DNA of 64,000 bases from Blastococcus saxobsidens (GTDB taxonomy: Bacteria > Actinomycetota > Actinomycetes > Mycobacteriales > Geodermatophilaceae). The translations under genes and the position numbers were made by a program. Shown here one piece after another: positions 17,561 through 25,749 of this stretch. Position 1 is the stretch's first letter. Each line of letters opens with the position of its first letter. The DNA lies in NCBI RefSeq assembly GCF_010682065.1, contig NZ_JAAGWG010000007.1, forward strand, positions 62,001 through 126,000, given 5' to 3'. The notes under the pieces were generated by a model. It had not been told where the DNA came from. It saw only the letters and a list, made by a program, of their open reading frames with translations, and did no database searches.

Positions 17561-19221
17561 CCGCCGCTCGCGTTCTGACCACGGACGTTCTGGACTGCTT
17601 GCGACAGGTTCTCGCCGAGCACCGGCAGCATCAGGCGGACGTCGGCTTCGGCCTTGCGGCTGCCCCACTGTTGTTGGCCGTCACGATTGACGAGAGGGAG
17701 AGGCTCCACTCGTTGCTCGACGAGATACTTCGCGCTGAAGACGGTCTCGTCGTCGACGCGGCGTCCGCGACTGATACAACTCAGATCGATAGCGATCCCG
17801 GCGACATCGCGGATCTCGCATCCGCTGTCGAGCAGGCGCTCTCCGAAATTAACGCGCTGCCAGGGTCCACCGAGGGACTTAGACTCGACGTGGATGGGAG
17901 GTCAGCGCGGATCAGCGGTGTGACGGACCTGGCCGCCGCGAGCCGCGGACAGCAGGCGCTGCGCGGACTGCTTGCCTCGCTCTTCGCGATCGATCTCCGT
18001 GCCAACGATCTCGCCGGCCTGGTCTACGCGGATGACGCATTGGACGCGGACCACAAGGCGATTGTGTGGCAGTTGCTCATGCGATTGCCCGAGCTTCTGC
18101 ATCGACCGGCTGCCTCCACGCTGGTCATCGTCGCTGGCGACGCAGAGATCCAATACGGCATGCACTGCACAGGTGAGCCGAGCCTGCGCTGGCGAGTCTC
18201 CGATGGCGGATTGCGGACTCGGCACACACGTGCCCGAGACTGTGACGCCGTCGATTCCCTGACTCGATTCGACCCAGCCGACGCCCCGCTGATCATGCTG
18301 ATGCTCGGCGCAGGCGCCAGTGCCGGATACCTGCCTTTGGGCAATGACGTACGCAACCGTGCCTTAGAGATGTACGTCGGCCACAAGGTTGACGGACACA
18401 ACTACTCAGAGGCGGCCGCTGACTTCTATCAGCGGCTCGCTCGTACCCCAGACCGGCTCCTCCCAGGTGAACGTGCGGCTGGGCCCAAGGCGTTCATCGA
18501 GCGACTGACGCTTGAGCGAGTTCTGCGGGAGGAGCAGCATGAAGAGCACCGATCGTTCTCGCGCACGCTGCGTTGGTTCGATGCACAGCACAAGGAAGTT
18601 CTCGCTCGCATCGAAGCCGAGCGCACGGCTGGCGTGCTCGCCAGCGACCCCCTCGTTCGCCTGCTTGCGCGGCGCCGTCGCCTTCTCCTAGTTACCGTCA
18701 ACTTCGACCAAATCATCGAGGCCAAAGCGGCTGGCGACGTGAAGCCGTTCGTTACCGCTGACGATTTCGCCGGGCTGTCGGACTACTTGGATGAGTACAC
18801 CAAGAGCGGCGGCGCCGTTCCTCTCATCAAGGCGCACGGTGACATCGAAGTGCCTGACACCATCGTTGCCGACATCACAACCACCTCAAGCGGCCTGGCT
18901 AGGCCAGTCCTTGAGGCGCTGACGCACGTTCGTGAGCGCCTCCTCGCTCAGGCGGTTTCGCCCCTCTGGCACATCGGCTACAGCATGCGGGACGTCGATC
19001 TAGAGGATTTCTGGTCGGACACCGGATTCGCCGAACGCGCGACGGAACGCTGGGTTTCCCCGATGCCAGACCCCGCGGTCGAGCGGTTCATCGAGCAGAA
19101 GCGCGTCCCGAGATGGGCTCTTGCCGCTGACCCACAGCAGGCCGAAGAGAGCATCGTCACGCTCACGGCAACCGACTTCTTTGCACTGCTGGATGACGAT
19201 GCCGCAAGACGGTGGCAGTAG
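17557..19221 (+). CDS. SIR2-domain protein, putative NAD-consuming effector
   Basis: A 554-residue protein. Residues 1-245 are an unrecognised N-terminal domain. From about 246 it is SIR2-like: GAGAS at 251-255 (nucleotide loop), VTVNFD at 379-384 (the TTNYD-type motif), KAHGD with His427 at the catalytic histidine position, and GYSMRDVD at 474-481. Bacterial SIR2 proteins in Thoeris, DSR and SIR2-Argonaute systems deplete NAD+ during phage attack; the same role is inferred here. GTG start overlaps the previous stop (GTGA). The TAG stop lies 93 bp before the right attachment repeat, making it the last cargo gene. Confidence 0.85.
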   Translation: MTAARVLTTDVLDCLRQVLAEHRQHQADVGFGLAAAPLLLAVTIDERERLHSLLDEILRAEDGLVVDAASATDTTQIDSDPGDIADLASAVEQALSEINALPGSTEGLRLDVDGRSARISGVTDLAAASRGQQALRGLLASLFAIDLRANDLAGLVYADDALDADHKAIVWQLLMRLPELLHRPAASTLVIVAGDAEIQYGMHCTGEPSLRWRVSDGGLRTRHTRARDCDAVDSLTRFDPADAPLIMLMLGAGASAGYLPLGNDVRNRALEMYVGHKVDGHNYSEAAADFYQRLARTPDRLLPGERAAGPKAFIERLTLERVLREEQHEEHRSFSRTLRWFDAQHKEVLARIEAERTAGVLASDPLVRLLARRRRLLLVTVNFDQIIEAKAAGDVKPFVTADDFAGLSDYLDEYTKSGGAVPLIKAHGDIEVPDTIVADITTTSSGLARPVLEALTHVRERLLAQAVSPLWHIGYSMRDVDLEDFWSDTGFAERATERWVSPMPDPAVERFIEQKRVPRWALAADPQQAEESIVTLTATDFFALLDDDAARRWQ

Positions 19222-19287
19222 GCTCCAGCTGACGGCATCCACGAGCGAGCACTCCGGCAGCTTGGTTCGGCGGTTGTCGCCGCGCGG

Positions 19288-19297
19288 CAGGTTGTCA
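19288..19297 (-). other. Right end inverted site, probable recombinase binding
   Basis: CAGGTTGTCA, the inverse of 6649-6658, placed 17 bp inside the right repeat. A shorter copy, GGTTGTC, recurs 18 bp further in (19272-19278). The 93 bp between the SIR2 stop and the repeat contain no ORF. Confidence 0.65.
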
Positions 19298-19314
19298 CCG
19301 CCAAACCGGCGGAA

Positions 19315-19323
19315 AACCACTTC
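19315..19323 (+). repeat. Right attachment repeat
   Basis: AACCACTTC, identical to 6622-6630, continuing into the rtcB codons ATCGAGGTGACC. Confidence 0.88.
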
Positions 19324-20034
19324 ATCGAGGTGACCGCCGACGAGCAGGACCGCGTCTGGCTGTTCCTGCACTCCGGCAGCCGCGGGGTGGGCAACAAGAT
19401 CGCCCAGAAGCACATCGCGATCGCGCAGGAGCGGGCCCGCCGGGACGGTCTCGACCTGCCCGACCGGGACCTGGCCTGGCTGGACGAGGGGACGCCGGAG
19501 TTCGACCGCTACATCGCCGAGTTGCGGTGGGCGCAGCACTTCGCGCTGCTCAACCGCGAGGAGATGATGGACCGGGTAGCCGACTGCCTGGCCCGCCACA
19601 TGCGCGCCGACGAGACCCCGGACCTCGAGCGGGTCAACTGCCACCACAACTTCACCCAGCACGAGGAGCACTTCGGCGAGCAGCTGTGGGTGTCCCGCAA
19701 GGGCGCCATCCAGGCGCGAAAGGGGCAGGCCGGCCTGATACCCGGATCCATGGGGACGGCGAGCTACGTCGTCACCGGCCTGGGGAACCCGGAATCGCTG
19801 AACAGCTCACCGCACGGCGCAGGGCGGGTCTACTCGCGGACCAGGGCGAGGAAGACGTTCACCCGGGCCCAGCTCGAGGAGTCGATGCAGGGCATCGAGT
19901 GGCGGCACAGCGACGCCTTCCTCGACGAGATCCCCGCGGCGTACAAGGACGTCGACCAGGTGATGGCCGACGCCGCGGACCTCGTGGGAATCCGGCACAC
20001 GCTGCGCCAGCTGGTCAACGTGAAGGGCGACTGA
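19315..20034 (+). pseudogene. rtcB: rtcB 3' half
   Basis: Codons for the C-terminal 239 residues of RtcB, beginning at Asn-His-Phe. It contains LFLHSGSRGVGNKIA, the histidine-containing VNCHHNFTQHEEH, and the C-terminal guanylylation region GAGRVYSRTRARKTFT. The reading frame is intact to TGA at 20034 and matches the 5' half exactly across the repeat. An internal GTG (19330) could start translation, but the N-terminal metal ligands would be missing, so no active ligase is expected. Confidence 0.92.
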
Positions 20035-20039
20035 CCCGC

Positions 20040-20045
20040 TAGGTT
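20040..20045 (+). promoter_or_regulatory. -10 hexamer, leaderless type
   Basis: TAGGTT, 8 nt before the transporter GTG at 20054, implying a transcript starting at or near the start codon. Confidence 0.6.
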
Positions 20046-20053
20046 CCGATCTT

Positions 20054-21400
20054 GTGACCGCCGTCTCATCGGGTCCTCGCCTGTCGCGGGGCACGCACCT
20101 GGGCTACGCGCTGGGCTCGATCGGGACGGCGGCGTTCGGAACTGTGCCCGGGCTGCTGCTCCTCTACTACCTGACCGACGAGCTCGGCGTGACCGCGGGC
20201 ATCGCCGGGCTGGTGGTGTTCCTGCCCAAGGCGTGGGACGTCCTGCTCAACCCGTGGATCGGCAGCCGCTCGGACCGCACGAGCAGCCGCTGGGGGCCCC
20301 GCCGGCCGTGGATGCTGGCCGGCGGGGTCACCCTGCCCCCGTTGTTCGTGCTGGTGTTCGCCGGCCCGAGCGCTCCCCCGGCCCTGGCCGCGCTCTGGGT
20401 CGCCGTCGCCTTCCTGCTCGCCGCCACCGCCTACGGCTGCTTCCAGGTGCCCTACGTCGCGCAGCCCGCCGAGATCACCGACGACCCCGGCGAGCGGGCC
20501 ACCCTGATGTCCTGGCGGGTGGCCGCGCTGGCGCTCGGCATCCTGCTGGCCGGCGCGGGGGCACCCGCCGTCGTCGACGCCTTCGGTGGCGGCCGCGGCG
20601 GCTACCTGGCGATGGCCGTCTTCGTGGCCGCCCTGCTCGCGCTGGGGATGCTCGGCGCCGTCGCCGGCACCCGGGGCGCCCCGACGCTCACCCGGGTGCG
20701 CAGCGAGGGGCGGCTCGCCGACACCCTGCGGCTGGCCTGGGACTCCCGGCCGTTCCGGGTGCTGCTGATGGGCTTCGTGCTCCAGGCCCTGGGCATCGGC
20801 GTGATGCTCGCCGGGGTGCCGTACTACTCGCGCCAGGTGCTGGGCGACGCCGCCGCGGGGACCCTGCTGTTCGCCGCGCTCGTCGGCCCGGCGATCCTGG
20901 TCATGCCGCTGTGGCTGCGGGTCAGCCGCCGGCTGGGGAAGCGCACCGGGTTGCTCGCCTCGTCGACGCTCTTCGCGGGTGCGGCCGCCGCCCTGGTGCT
21001 CGGGGACGCCGGCGGCACGGGCCTCGTGGTCGCGCTCGTCGTCCTGGTCGGCATCGGCTACGCCGGCATGCAGATGTTCCCGCTGGCGATGCTGCCCGAC
21101 GTCATCGCCGCCGACGAGGCCGCGTCGGGTCGGCGCCGGGCGGGCGTCTTCACCGGCGTCTGGACCGCGGCGGAGACGCTCGGCCTGGCGATCGGTCCCG
21201 GCCTCCTCGGCGGCCTGCTCGCGGTGGCCGGCTACGTCTCCACCACCGGCGACGAGGTGGTCGCCCAGTCCGATCCCGCCGTCCTCGCCGTCCGCCTCGG
21301 CTTCAGCGTCGTCCCGGCGGTCCTCGTCCTCGTCAGCCTGCCCGTGCTCGCCCGCTACCGGCTCGACCCCGTCCCCACTCCCGAGGAGCTCCGCGCGTGA
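20054..21400 (+). CDS. MFS transporter, GPH (sugar:cation symporter) family
   Basis: A 448-residue membrane protein with about 12 hydrophobic segments. The N-terminal half carries the glycoside-pentoside-hexuronide signature: LPKAWDVLLNPWIGSRSDRT, then RWGPRRPWMLAG in the first cytoplasmic loop. The family imports sugars or related solutes with sodium or protons; the substrate cannot be read here. The GTG start has a -10 hexamer directly upstream. The stop overlaps the start of the PLP enzyme (GTGA at 21397-21400), so the two are co-expressed. Confidence 0.85.
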   Translation: MTAVSSGPRLSRGTHLGYALGSIGTAAFGTVPGLLLLYYLTDELGVTAGIAGLVVFLPKAWDVLLNPWIGSRSDRTSSRWGPRRPWMLAGGVTLPPLFVLVFAGPSAPPALAALWVAVAFLLAATAYGCFQVPYVAQPAEITDDPGERATLMSWRVAALALGILLAGAGAPAVVDAFGGGRGGYLAMAVFVAALLALGMLGAVAGTRGAPTLTRVRSEGRLADTLRLAWDSRPFRVLLMGFVLQALGIGVMLAGVPYYSRQVLGDAAAGTLLFAALVGPAILVMPLWLRVSRRLGKRTGLLASSTLFAGAAAALVLGDAGGTGLVVALVVLVGIGYAGMQMFPLAMLPDVIAADEAASGRRRAGVFTGVWTAAETLGLAIGPGLLGGLLAVAGYVSTTGDEVVAQSDPAVLAVRLGFSVVPAVLVLVSLPVLARYRLDPVPTPEELRA

Positions 21401-22824
21401 CCCCCGACGACGTCCTGACCGAGCTGACCGCGCTGCAGGCCGGCGACGTGCCCACGCACGGCGGGGCGACGATGGCCTACGTCTACGACTCGGGGCGGGA
21501 CGAGGTCGACGACCTCGCCGCCGCCGCGCAGGCGGCCTTCCAGTGGACCAATGCCCTCGACCCGACCGCCTTCCCCAGCGTCGCCAGGATCGAGAACGAC
21601 CTCGTCGGCGCGGCGCTCGCGCTTCTCGGCGGCGGACCGCAGGCGGTCGGCACGCTGACCAGCGGCGGCACCGAGAGCTGCCTGCTGGCCGTCCTCGCCG
21701 CCCGGGAGCAGTGGCGCACCGGAGGCGGGACCGGTCAGCCCACGATGCTGCTGCCGGTCACCGCGCACGCCGCGTTCCGCAAGGCGGCGCACCTGTTCGG
21801 CCTCGAGGTCGTCGACGTACCCGTCGACCCCCACACCTGCCGCGCCCTCCCCGCCGCCGTCGGCGAACTGCTCGACGACCGCACCGCCCTCGTGGTGGTC
21901 AGCGCACCGTCCTACCCGCACGGCGTGCTCGACCCGGTGGGTGAGATCGCGGCACTGGCGGCAGGTGCCGGGGTGCCCTGCCACGTCGACGCCTGCATCG
22001 GTGGCTGGGTGCTGCCGTTCCTCGACGACGTCCCCGAGCCGTTCGACCTGTCCGTGCCAGGGGTGACGTCGCTGTCGGTGGACCTGCACAAGTACGGCTA
22101 CGCGCCCAAGGGCGTCTCGGTGCTGCTGACCGCGACCGCGGAGCTGCGCCACCGGCACTGGTTCACCACCGCCGGCTGGCCCGGGTACCCGGTCGTCAAC
22201 CCGACCCTCGCCGGCACCCGCCCGGCCGGCCCGATGGCGGCCGCCTGGGCGGTCCACCGGTGGCTCGGCACCGAGGGCTACCGGGAGCTGGCCCGCCGCG
22301 TCAGGAACGCGACGGTGGCACTGGCCGAGGGCATCGCCGCGGTGGAGGGCCTGCGGGTGGTCGGTCACCCGGTGGCCACGCTGGTCGCCGTCGCCCAGGA
22401 CGGGGACGACGGCGTCGACGTCCTGCACCTGGCCGACGAGATGACCGCTCGCGGCTGGCTGCTGCAGCCCCAGCCGCCGTTCGCCCAGCCCGACGGGGTG
22501 CTGCCCGCGACGCTGCACCTCACCGTCACCGGCGCGACGGCGGGGCGGGTGGAGGCACTGCTCGCCGACCTCGCCGGCGCCGCCCGGGCGGCCCGCGCGC
22601 TGCCGCCGCCCGTGCCGGACCCGGGACTGGTCGCCGCGGCCGCCGACCTCGACCCGGCCGGCCTCACCGTCGCCGAGGTGGAGGGCCTGCTCGAGCTGGC
22701 CGGCGTGGGCGGCGGCGCGCTCCCCGCGCGTATGGCGCCGATCCACGCCCTGGTCGCCGCGCTGCCCCGACCGGTCGCCGAGCGGTTGCTGGCCGGCGTG
22801 CTGGGCCGGATCTACCGACCGTGA
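21397..22824 (+). CDS. PLP-dependent decarboxylase / sphingosine-1-phosphate lyase-like enzyme
   Basis: A 475-residue group II decarboxylase-fold enzyme. LTSGGTESCLLAVLAARE (about 88-105) binds the cofactor phosphate, CHVDACIGGW near 200 holds the pyridine-binding Asp, and SVDLHKYGYAPKG places the Schiff-base lysine at Lys232. This spacing matches aspartate decarboxylase and sphingosine-1-phosphate lyase relatives; the substrate is uncertain. The last 75 residues (AARAARALPPP onward) form an extra helical tail. Coupled to the upstream transporter, which may supply or export its substrate. Confidence 0.82.
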   Translation: MTPDDVLTELTALQAGDVPTHGGATMAYVYDSGRDEVDDLAAAAQAAFQWTNALDPTAFPSVARIENDLVGAALALLGGGPQAVGTLTSGGTESCLLAVLAAREQWRTGGGTGQPTMLLPVTAHAAFRKAAHLFGLEVVDVPVDPHTCRALPAAVGELLDDRTALVVVSAPSYPHGVLDPVGEIAALAAGAGVPCHVDACIGGWVLPFLDDVPEPFDLSVPGVTSLSVDLHKYGYAPKGVSVLLTATAELRHRHWFTTAGWPGYPVVNPTLAGTRPAGPMAAAWAVHRWLGTEGYRELARRVRNATVALAEGIAAVEGLRVVGHPVATLVAVAQDGDDGVDVLHLADEMTARGWLLQPQPPFAQPDGVLPATLHLTVTGATAGRVEALLADLAGAARAARALPPPVPDPGLVAAAADLDPAGLTVAEVEGLLELAGVGGGALPARMAPIHALVAALPRPVAERLLAGVLGRIYRP

Positions 22825-22832
22825 CCCTCCCC

Positions 22833-22886
22833 GGCCCCGTCCCGGGTCCCAGCCTGAGCCTGCGAAGGGTGGGGAGGACGGGGTCC
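22833..22886. repeat. Palindromic element copy 3 (likely bidirectional terminator)
   Basis: Arms GGCCCCGTCC (22833-22842) and GGACGGGGTCC (22876-22886) between two convergent genes, 2 bp from the malic-enzyme stop. Confidence 0.8.
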
Positions 22887-22887
22887 T

Positions 22888-24081
22888 TCAGCAGCGGGTG
22901 ATGCCCTGCTCGCGGGCGCAGGCGGCGACGGCCTCGGCGACCGCGGTGGCCACCCGGCGGTCCAGCGGGCTGGGCACGATGTAGTCGGCCCGCAGGTCCT
23001 CGCCGACGACGTCGGCGATCGCCGTGGCGGCCGCCAGCTTCATCTCCTCGGTGATGCCGGTGGCGCCCGCGTCGATCGCCCCCCGGAAGACGCCGGGGAA
23101 GGCGAGCACGTTGTTGATCTGGTTGGGCAGGTCGCTGCGGCCGGTGGCGACGACGGCGGCGTACTTCGCGGCCATCTCCGGGTCGACCTCGGGGATCGGG
23201 TTGGCCAGCGAGAAGACGATGCAGTTGTCCGCCATCGAGGCGATCGCGGCCTCCGGGACGCTGCCGCCGGAGACGCCGAGGTAGACGTCTGCTCCCTCGA
23301 GCGCGGACACCATCGAGCCGGCGAAGCCCCGCGCGTTGGTGTTCTCCACCAGCCACTGCTTGGTGCCGGTCACCTCCCGGCCCGCGTGCAGGATGCCCTG
23401 CGAGTCGGCGACCGCGATGTCGCCGACGCCGGCCTCCAGCAGGATCTTCGTGCAGGCGACGCCCGCCGCACCGGCGCCGGACACCACGACCCGCAGGTCG
23501 GCCAGCTGGCGGCCCACCACCGTGGCGGCGTTCCGCAGCGCGGCGAGGACGACGATCGCCGTCCCGTGCTGGTCGTCGTGCATGACCGGGATGTCCAGCC
23601 GCTCGCGCAGCCGGTCCTCGATCTCGAAGCACCGTGGGGCGCTGATGTCCTCGAGGTTGATGCCGCCGAAGGACGGCGCGATCGCCATCACCGTGTCGAC
23701 GATCGCGTCGACGTCGGTGGTGCTCAGCACGATCGGCACCGAGGAGAGGCCGGCGAACTCGCTGAAGAGGCAGGCCTTGCCCTCCATGACCGGCAGCGCC
23801 GCTGCCGGGCCGATGTCGCCGAGCCCGAGCACCGCGGTGCCGTCGGAGACGACCGCGACGACGCGCGGCGCCCAGGTGTACCGGCGGGCCAGCTCCGGCT
23901 CGGCCGCGATGGCGCTGGAGACCCGCGCGACACCGGGCGTGTAGGTGAGCGCGAGATCGGCGATCGAATCGATCGAGCGGGTGGACGCCACGGCGAGCTT
24001 GCCGCCCTCGTGCACCGCGAAGGCCGGGTCGTCGGCGAAGCGGTCGGGAACGGGGTGCTCGGACGCCGGATTTCCGCTCAT
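22888..24081 (-). CDS. NAD(P)-dependent malic enzyme
   Basis: A 397-residue short-form malic enzyme, oxidatively decarboxylating malate to pyruvate. Motifs in order: TYTPGVARV (Tyr proton donor region, about 49-57), [14 protein letters not shown] with the catalytic Lys near 100, [15 protein letters not shown] near 145 (metal-binding Glu-Asp), MHDDQHGTA near 168 (metal Asp), the Rossmann [17 protein letters not shown] near 200, and SLANPIPEV near 290. The ATG at 24081 fits a TACTCT hexamer 9 nt upstream; a GTG two codons earlier is possible. It anaplerotically complements kgd in central carbon flux. Confidence 0.93.
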   Translation of the reverse strand: MSGNPASEHPVPDRFADDPAFAVHEGGKLAVASTRSIDSIADLALTYTPGVARVSSAIAAEPELARRYTWAPRVVAVVSDGTAVLGLGDIGPAAALPVMEGKACLFSEFAGLSSVPIVLSTTDVDAIVDTVMAIAPSFGGINLEDISAPRCFEIEDRLRERLDIPVMHDDQHGTAIVVLAALRNAATVVGRQLADLRVVVSGAGAAGVACTKILLEAGVGDIAVADSQGILHAGREVTGTKQWLVENTNARGFAGSMVSALEGADVYLGVSGGSVPEAAIASMADNCIVFSLANPIPEVDPEMAAKYAAVVATGRSDLPNQINNVLAFPGVFRGAIDAGATGITEEMKLAAATAIADVVGEDLRADYIVPSPLDRRVATAVAEAVAACAREQGITRC

Positions 24082-24090
24082 GGGCACAGC

Positions 24091-24096
24091 AGAGTA
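24091..24096 (-). promoter_or_regulatory. -10 hexamer for malic enzyme
   Basis: On the minus strand TACTCT lies 9 nt before the ATG at 24081, consistent with leaderless transcription. Confidence 0.55.
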
Positions 24097-24122
24097 ACCG
24101 GGCTCGGGGGGCGGCCTGTCGC

Positions 24123-24128
24123 TACGGT
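24123..24128 (+). promoter_or_regulatory. -10 hexamer for the epimerase gene
   Basis: TACGGT, 6 nt before the GTG at 24135; leaderless type. Confidence 0.55.
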
Positions 24129-24134
24129 GCGCAG

Positions 24135-24737
24135 GTGGAGATCCGCGAGCTCGCCGTGCCCGACAGCTACGTCCTCGACCTCGTGCCGCACGGGGACACG
24201 CGGGGACGTTTCACCGAGTGGTACCGAGCCGACGTGCTTTCCCAAGCAGTGGGACACGCGCTGCCGCTCGCCCAGGCCAACCACAGCGTCTCCTCGCGAG
24301 GGGCGCTGCGCGGTGTGCACTTCGCGCTGGTGCCCCCCGGTCAGGCCAAGTACATCTACTGCCCCGCCGGCCGCGTGCTCGACGTGATCATCGATGTGCG
24401 CGTCGGCTCCCCGACGTTCGGGACGCACGACGCGGTGCTGCTCGACAGCGAGCAGCCGCGTGCGGTCTACCTCGCGGAGGGGCTCGGCCACGCCTTCGTC
24501 GCGCTCGAGGACCGCAGCTCGGTCACCTACCTGGTCTCCTCCGGCTACGACCCGACCCGGGAGTTCGGCGTCTCCCCGCTCGACCCGGACCTGGACCTGC
24601 CGTGGCCCACCGACGTGGAGCTCGAGCTGTCGGCGAAGGACCGCGGGGCGCCCACCCTCGCCGAAGCCCGCGAGCAGGGGCTGCTGCCGACGATGGCCGC
24701 GTGCGCCGAGCGGTACGCCCGGCTACGCCAGGCCTGA
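24135..24737 (+). CDS. rfbC: dTDP-4-dehydrorhamnose 3,5-epimerase
   Basis: A 200-residue cupin-fold epimerase of dTDP-sugar synthesis. DTRGRFTEWYR (21-31), QANHSVSSRGALRGVHF (about 47-63, with the catalytic His), KYIYCPAGRVLDVIIDVR near 73-90 and AVYLAEGLGHAFVALED near 112-128 are the standard RfbC blocks. The enzyme converts the 4-keto-6-deoxyglucose intermediate on the way to dTDP-rhamnose. No other rml genes are nearby. The 3' end overlaps the converging sodX gene by 15 bp. Confidence 0.92.
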   Translation: MEIRELAVPDSYVLDLVPHGDTRGRFTEWYRADVLSQAVGHALPLAQANHSVSSRGALRGVHFALVPPGQAKYIYCPAGRVLDVIIDVRVGSPTFGTHDAVLLDSEQPRAVYLAEGLGHAFVALEDRSSVTYLVSSGYDPTREFGVSPLDPDLDLPWPTDVELELSAKDRGAPTLAEAREQGLLPTMAACAERYARLRQA

Positions 24738-25133
24738 CGGCGGGGCCGGGGGAAGACGGCCGGGGCGGGGCCACAGCCGCACCACCACCCGGCCCACGAC
24801 GACCGCGGCGCCGAAGGACCGGCTGTCGTCGGTGAGGAAGGGGTTGTCGCCCTCGACCCAGTGCCCGCCCTCGACCGCCCGCCGCACCCGCTTGACGACC
24901 AGCAGCTCCGGGCGGGACGGGAACCGGGCGACGACGACGTCCCCCGGACGCACCCGGCCGCCGGGGCGCACGCGACGGGCCAGCAGCCGGTCCCCGGAGC
25001 GCACGGTCGGGGACATCGACGGCCCGCTCACGCGCACCAGCACCCAGGCGGTCGGCAGTGGCCGCACCGGGCCGTTCGCGCGCTCTCCCACACTGCCGCC
25101 GTCGATCACCGCGAGTAGGGTCGCAGACGACAC
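24723..25133 (-). CDS. sodX: Nickel-SOD maturation protease (S26/signal-peptidase type)
   Basis: A small signal-peptidase-like protease, about 100-136 residues depending on start. VSGPSMSPTVRSGDRLL holds the nucleophile Ser next to Met, and VVKRVRR holds the general-base Lys. The hydrophobic lead is weak, unlike true signal peptidases. SodX removes the leader of nickel SOD so that His1 can bind nickel; the divergent sodN gene begins 27 bp away, which fixes the assignment. Starts at GTG 25133, 25109 or 25091 are all possible; homologues favour about 15-25 residues before the Ser motif, so a shorter form is plausible. Confidence 0.85.
   Translation of the reverse strand: MSSATLLAVIDGGSVGERANGPVRPLPTAWVLVRVSGPSMSPTVRSGDRLLARRVRPGGRVRPGDVVVARFPSRPELLVVKRVRRAVEGGHWVEGDNPFLTDDSRSFGAAVVVGRVVVRLWPRPGRLPPAPPSGLA
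25116..25121 (+). promoter_or_regulatory. -10 hexamer for sodN
   Basis: TAGGGT, 39 nt before the sodN ATG. The leader contains the RBS GGAGG. It overlaps the 5' end of sodX, so the two genes share a very compact divergent control region where a nickel-responsive repressor could act (not seen directly). Confidence 0.45.
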
Positions 25134-25160
25134 AACCCCACGACCCCCGGAGGCACCTCC

Positions 25161-25565
25161 ATGCGTTTCACCCGCATGTTCTCCGCCGTGGAGGCCACCG
25201 CGCACTGCGACCTCCCCTGCGGCGTGTACGACCCCGCCCAGGCCCGCATCGAGGCCGAGTCGGTCAAGGCCATCCAGGAGAAGTACCAGGCCAGCGACGA
25301 CGAGGTCTTCAAGATGCGCGCCGTCCTGATCAAGGAGGCGCGCGCCGACCTGGTCAAGCACCACCTGTGGGTGCTGTGGACCGACTACTTCAAGCCCCCG
25401 CACTTCGAGAAGTACCCGCACCTGCACGAGCTGTTCAACAAGGCCACCAAGCAGGCCGGTGCGGCCGGCGGCAAGGGCAGCATGGACCCCGCCGAGGGCC
25501 AGAAGCTGCTCGACTACATCGCCGAGATCGACAAGATCTTCTGGGAGACCAAGGCCGCTGCCTGA
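25161..25565 (+). CDS. sodN: Nickel superoxide dismutase precursor
   Basis: A 134-residue precursor. Residues 1-14 form a leader; cleavage before His15 exposes the nickel hook HCDLPCGVYD (His, Cys, Cys ligands). The remaining 110 residues are the four-helix bundle, including KHHLWVLWTDYFKPPHFEKY. It dismutates superoxide in the cytoplasm as a hexamer. GGAGG precedes the ATG at a good distance. Divergent from its protease sodX. No iron or manganese SOD is in the window. Confidence 0.96.
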   Translation: MRFTRMFSAVEATAHCDLPCGVYDPAQARIEAESVKAIQEKYQASDDEVFKMRAVLIKEARADLVKHHLWVLWTDYFKPPHFEKYPHLHELFNKATKQAGAAGGKGSMDPAEGQKLLDYIAEIDKIFWETKAAA

Positions 25566-25570
25566 CGAAG

Positions 25571-25622
25571 GACCCCGTCCTCCTCACCCCATTGCACGCT
25601 CGGGGCGAGCTCGGGACGGGGC
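25571..25622. repeat. Palindromic element copy 4 (likely terminator)
   Basis: GACCCCGTCC (25571-25580) and GGACGGGG (25614-25621) with inner arms CTCACCCC and GGGGCGAG; begins just after the sodN stop. Confidence 0.8.
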
Positions 25623-25749
25623 AGCGCTGCCGGATCGCCCGCCCGGCGATCCGGCAGCGTCATCTCCTGAACTGAACCCGCTCCTCCCCACCCGGTGACA
25701 TCGCGCCTGAGCCCCGGGGTCCCCCCGGCGCGGTCCGGAGGATCTCGGA

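Larger units (their letters stand above)
6622..19323. mobile_element. 12.7-kb recombinase-module element inserted in rtcB
   Basis: The boundaries are the two copies of AACCACTTC at 6622-6630 and 19315-19323, which are the Asn-His-Phe codons of rtcB; removing one copy plus the interior restores rtcB in frame. Just inside each end is the 10-bp sequence TGACAACCTG (6649-6658) and its inverse (19288-19297), 18 and 17 bp from the repeats. The left half encodes recombinases in the Tn554/recombinase-trio style; the right half carries a methyltransferase plus ATPase/SIR2 cargo. No phage structural, replication or conjugation genes are present. The nine-base repeat may be a recombination core rather than a target duplication. 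Confidence 0.9.

Noticed and set aside
6622..19323. Prophage or integrative conjugative element
   Set aside because: No capsid, tail, lysis, replication or conjugation gene is present, and the recombinases are of the multi-recombinase transposon type; the site is rtcB rather than a tRNA gene.
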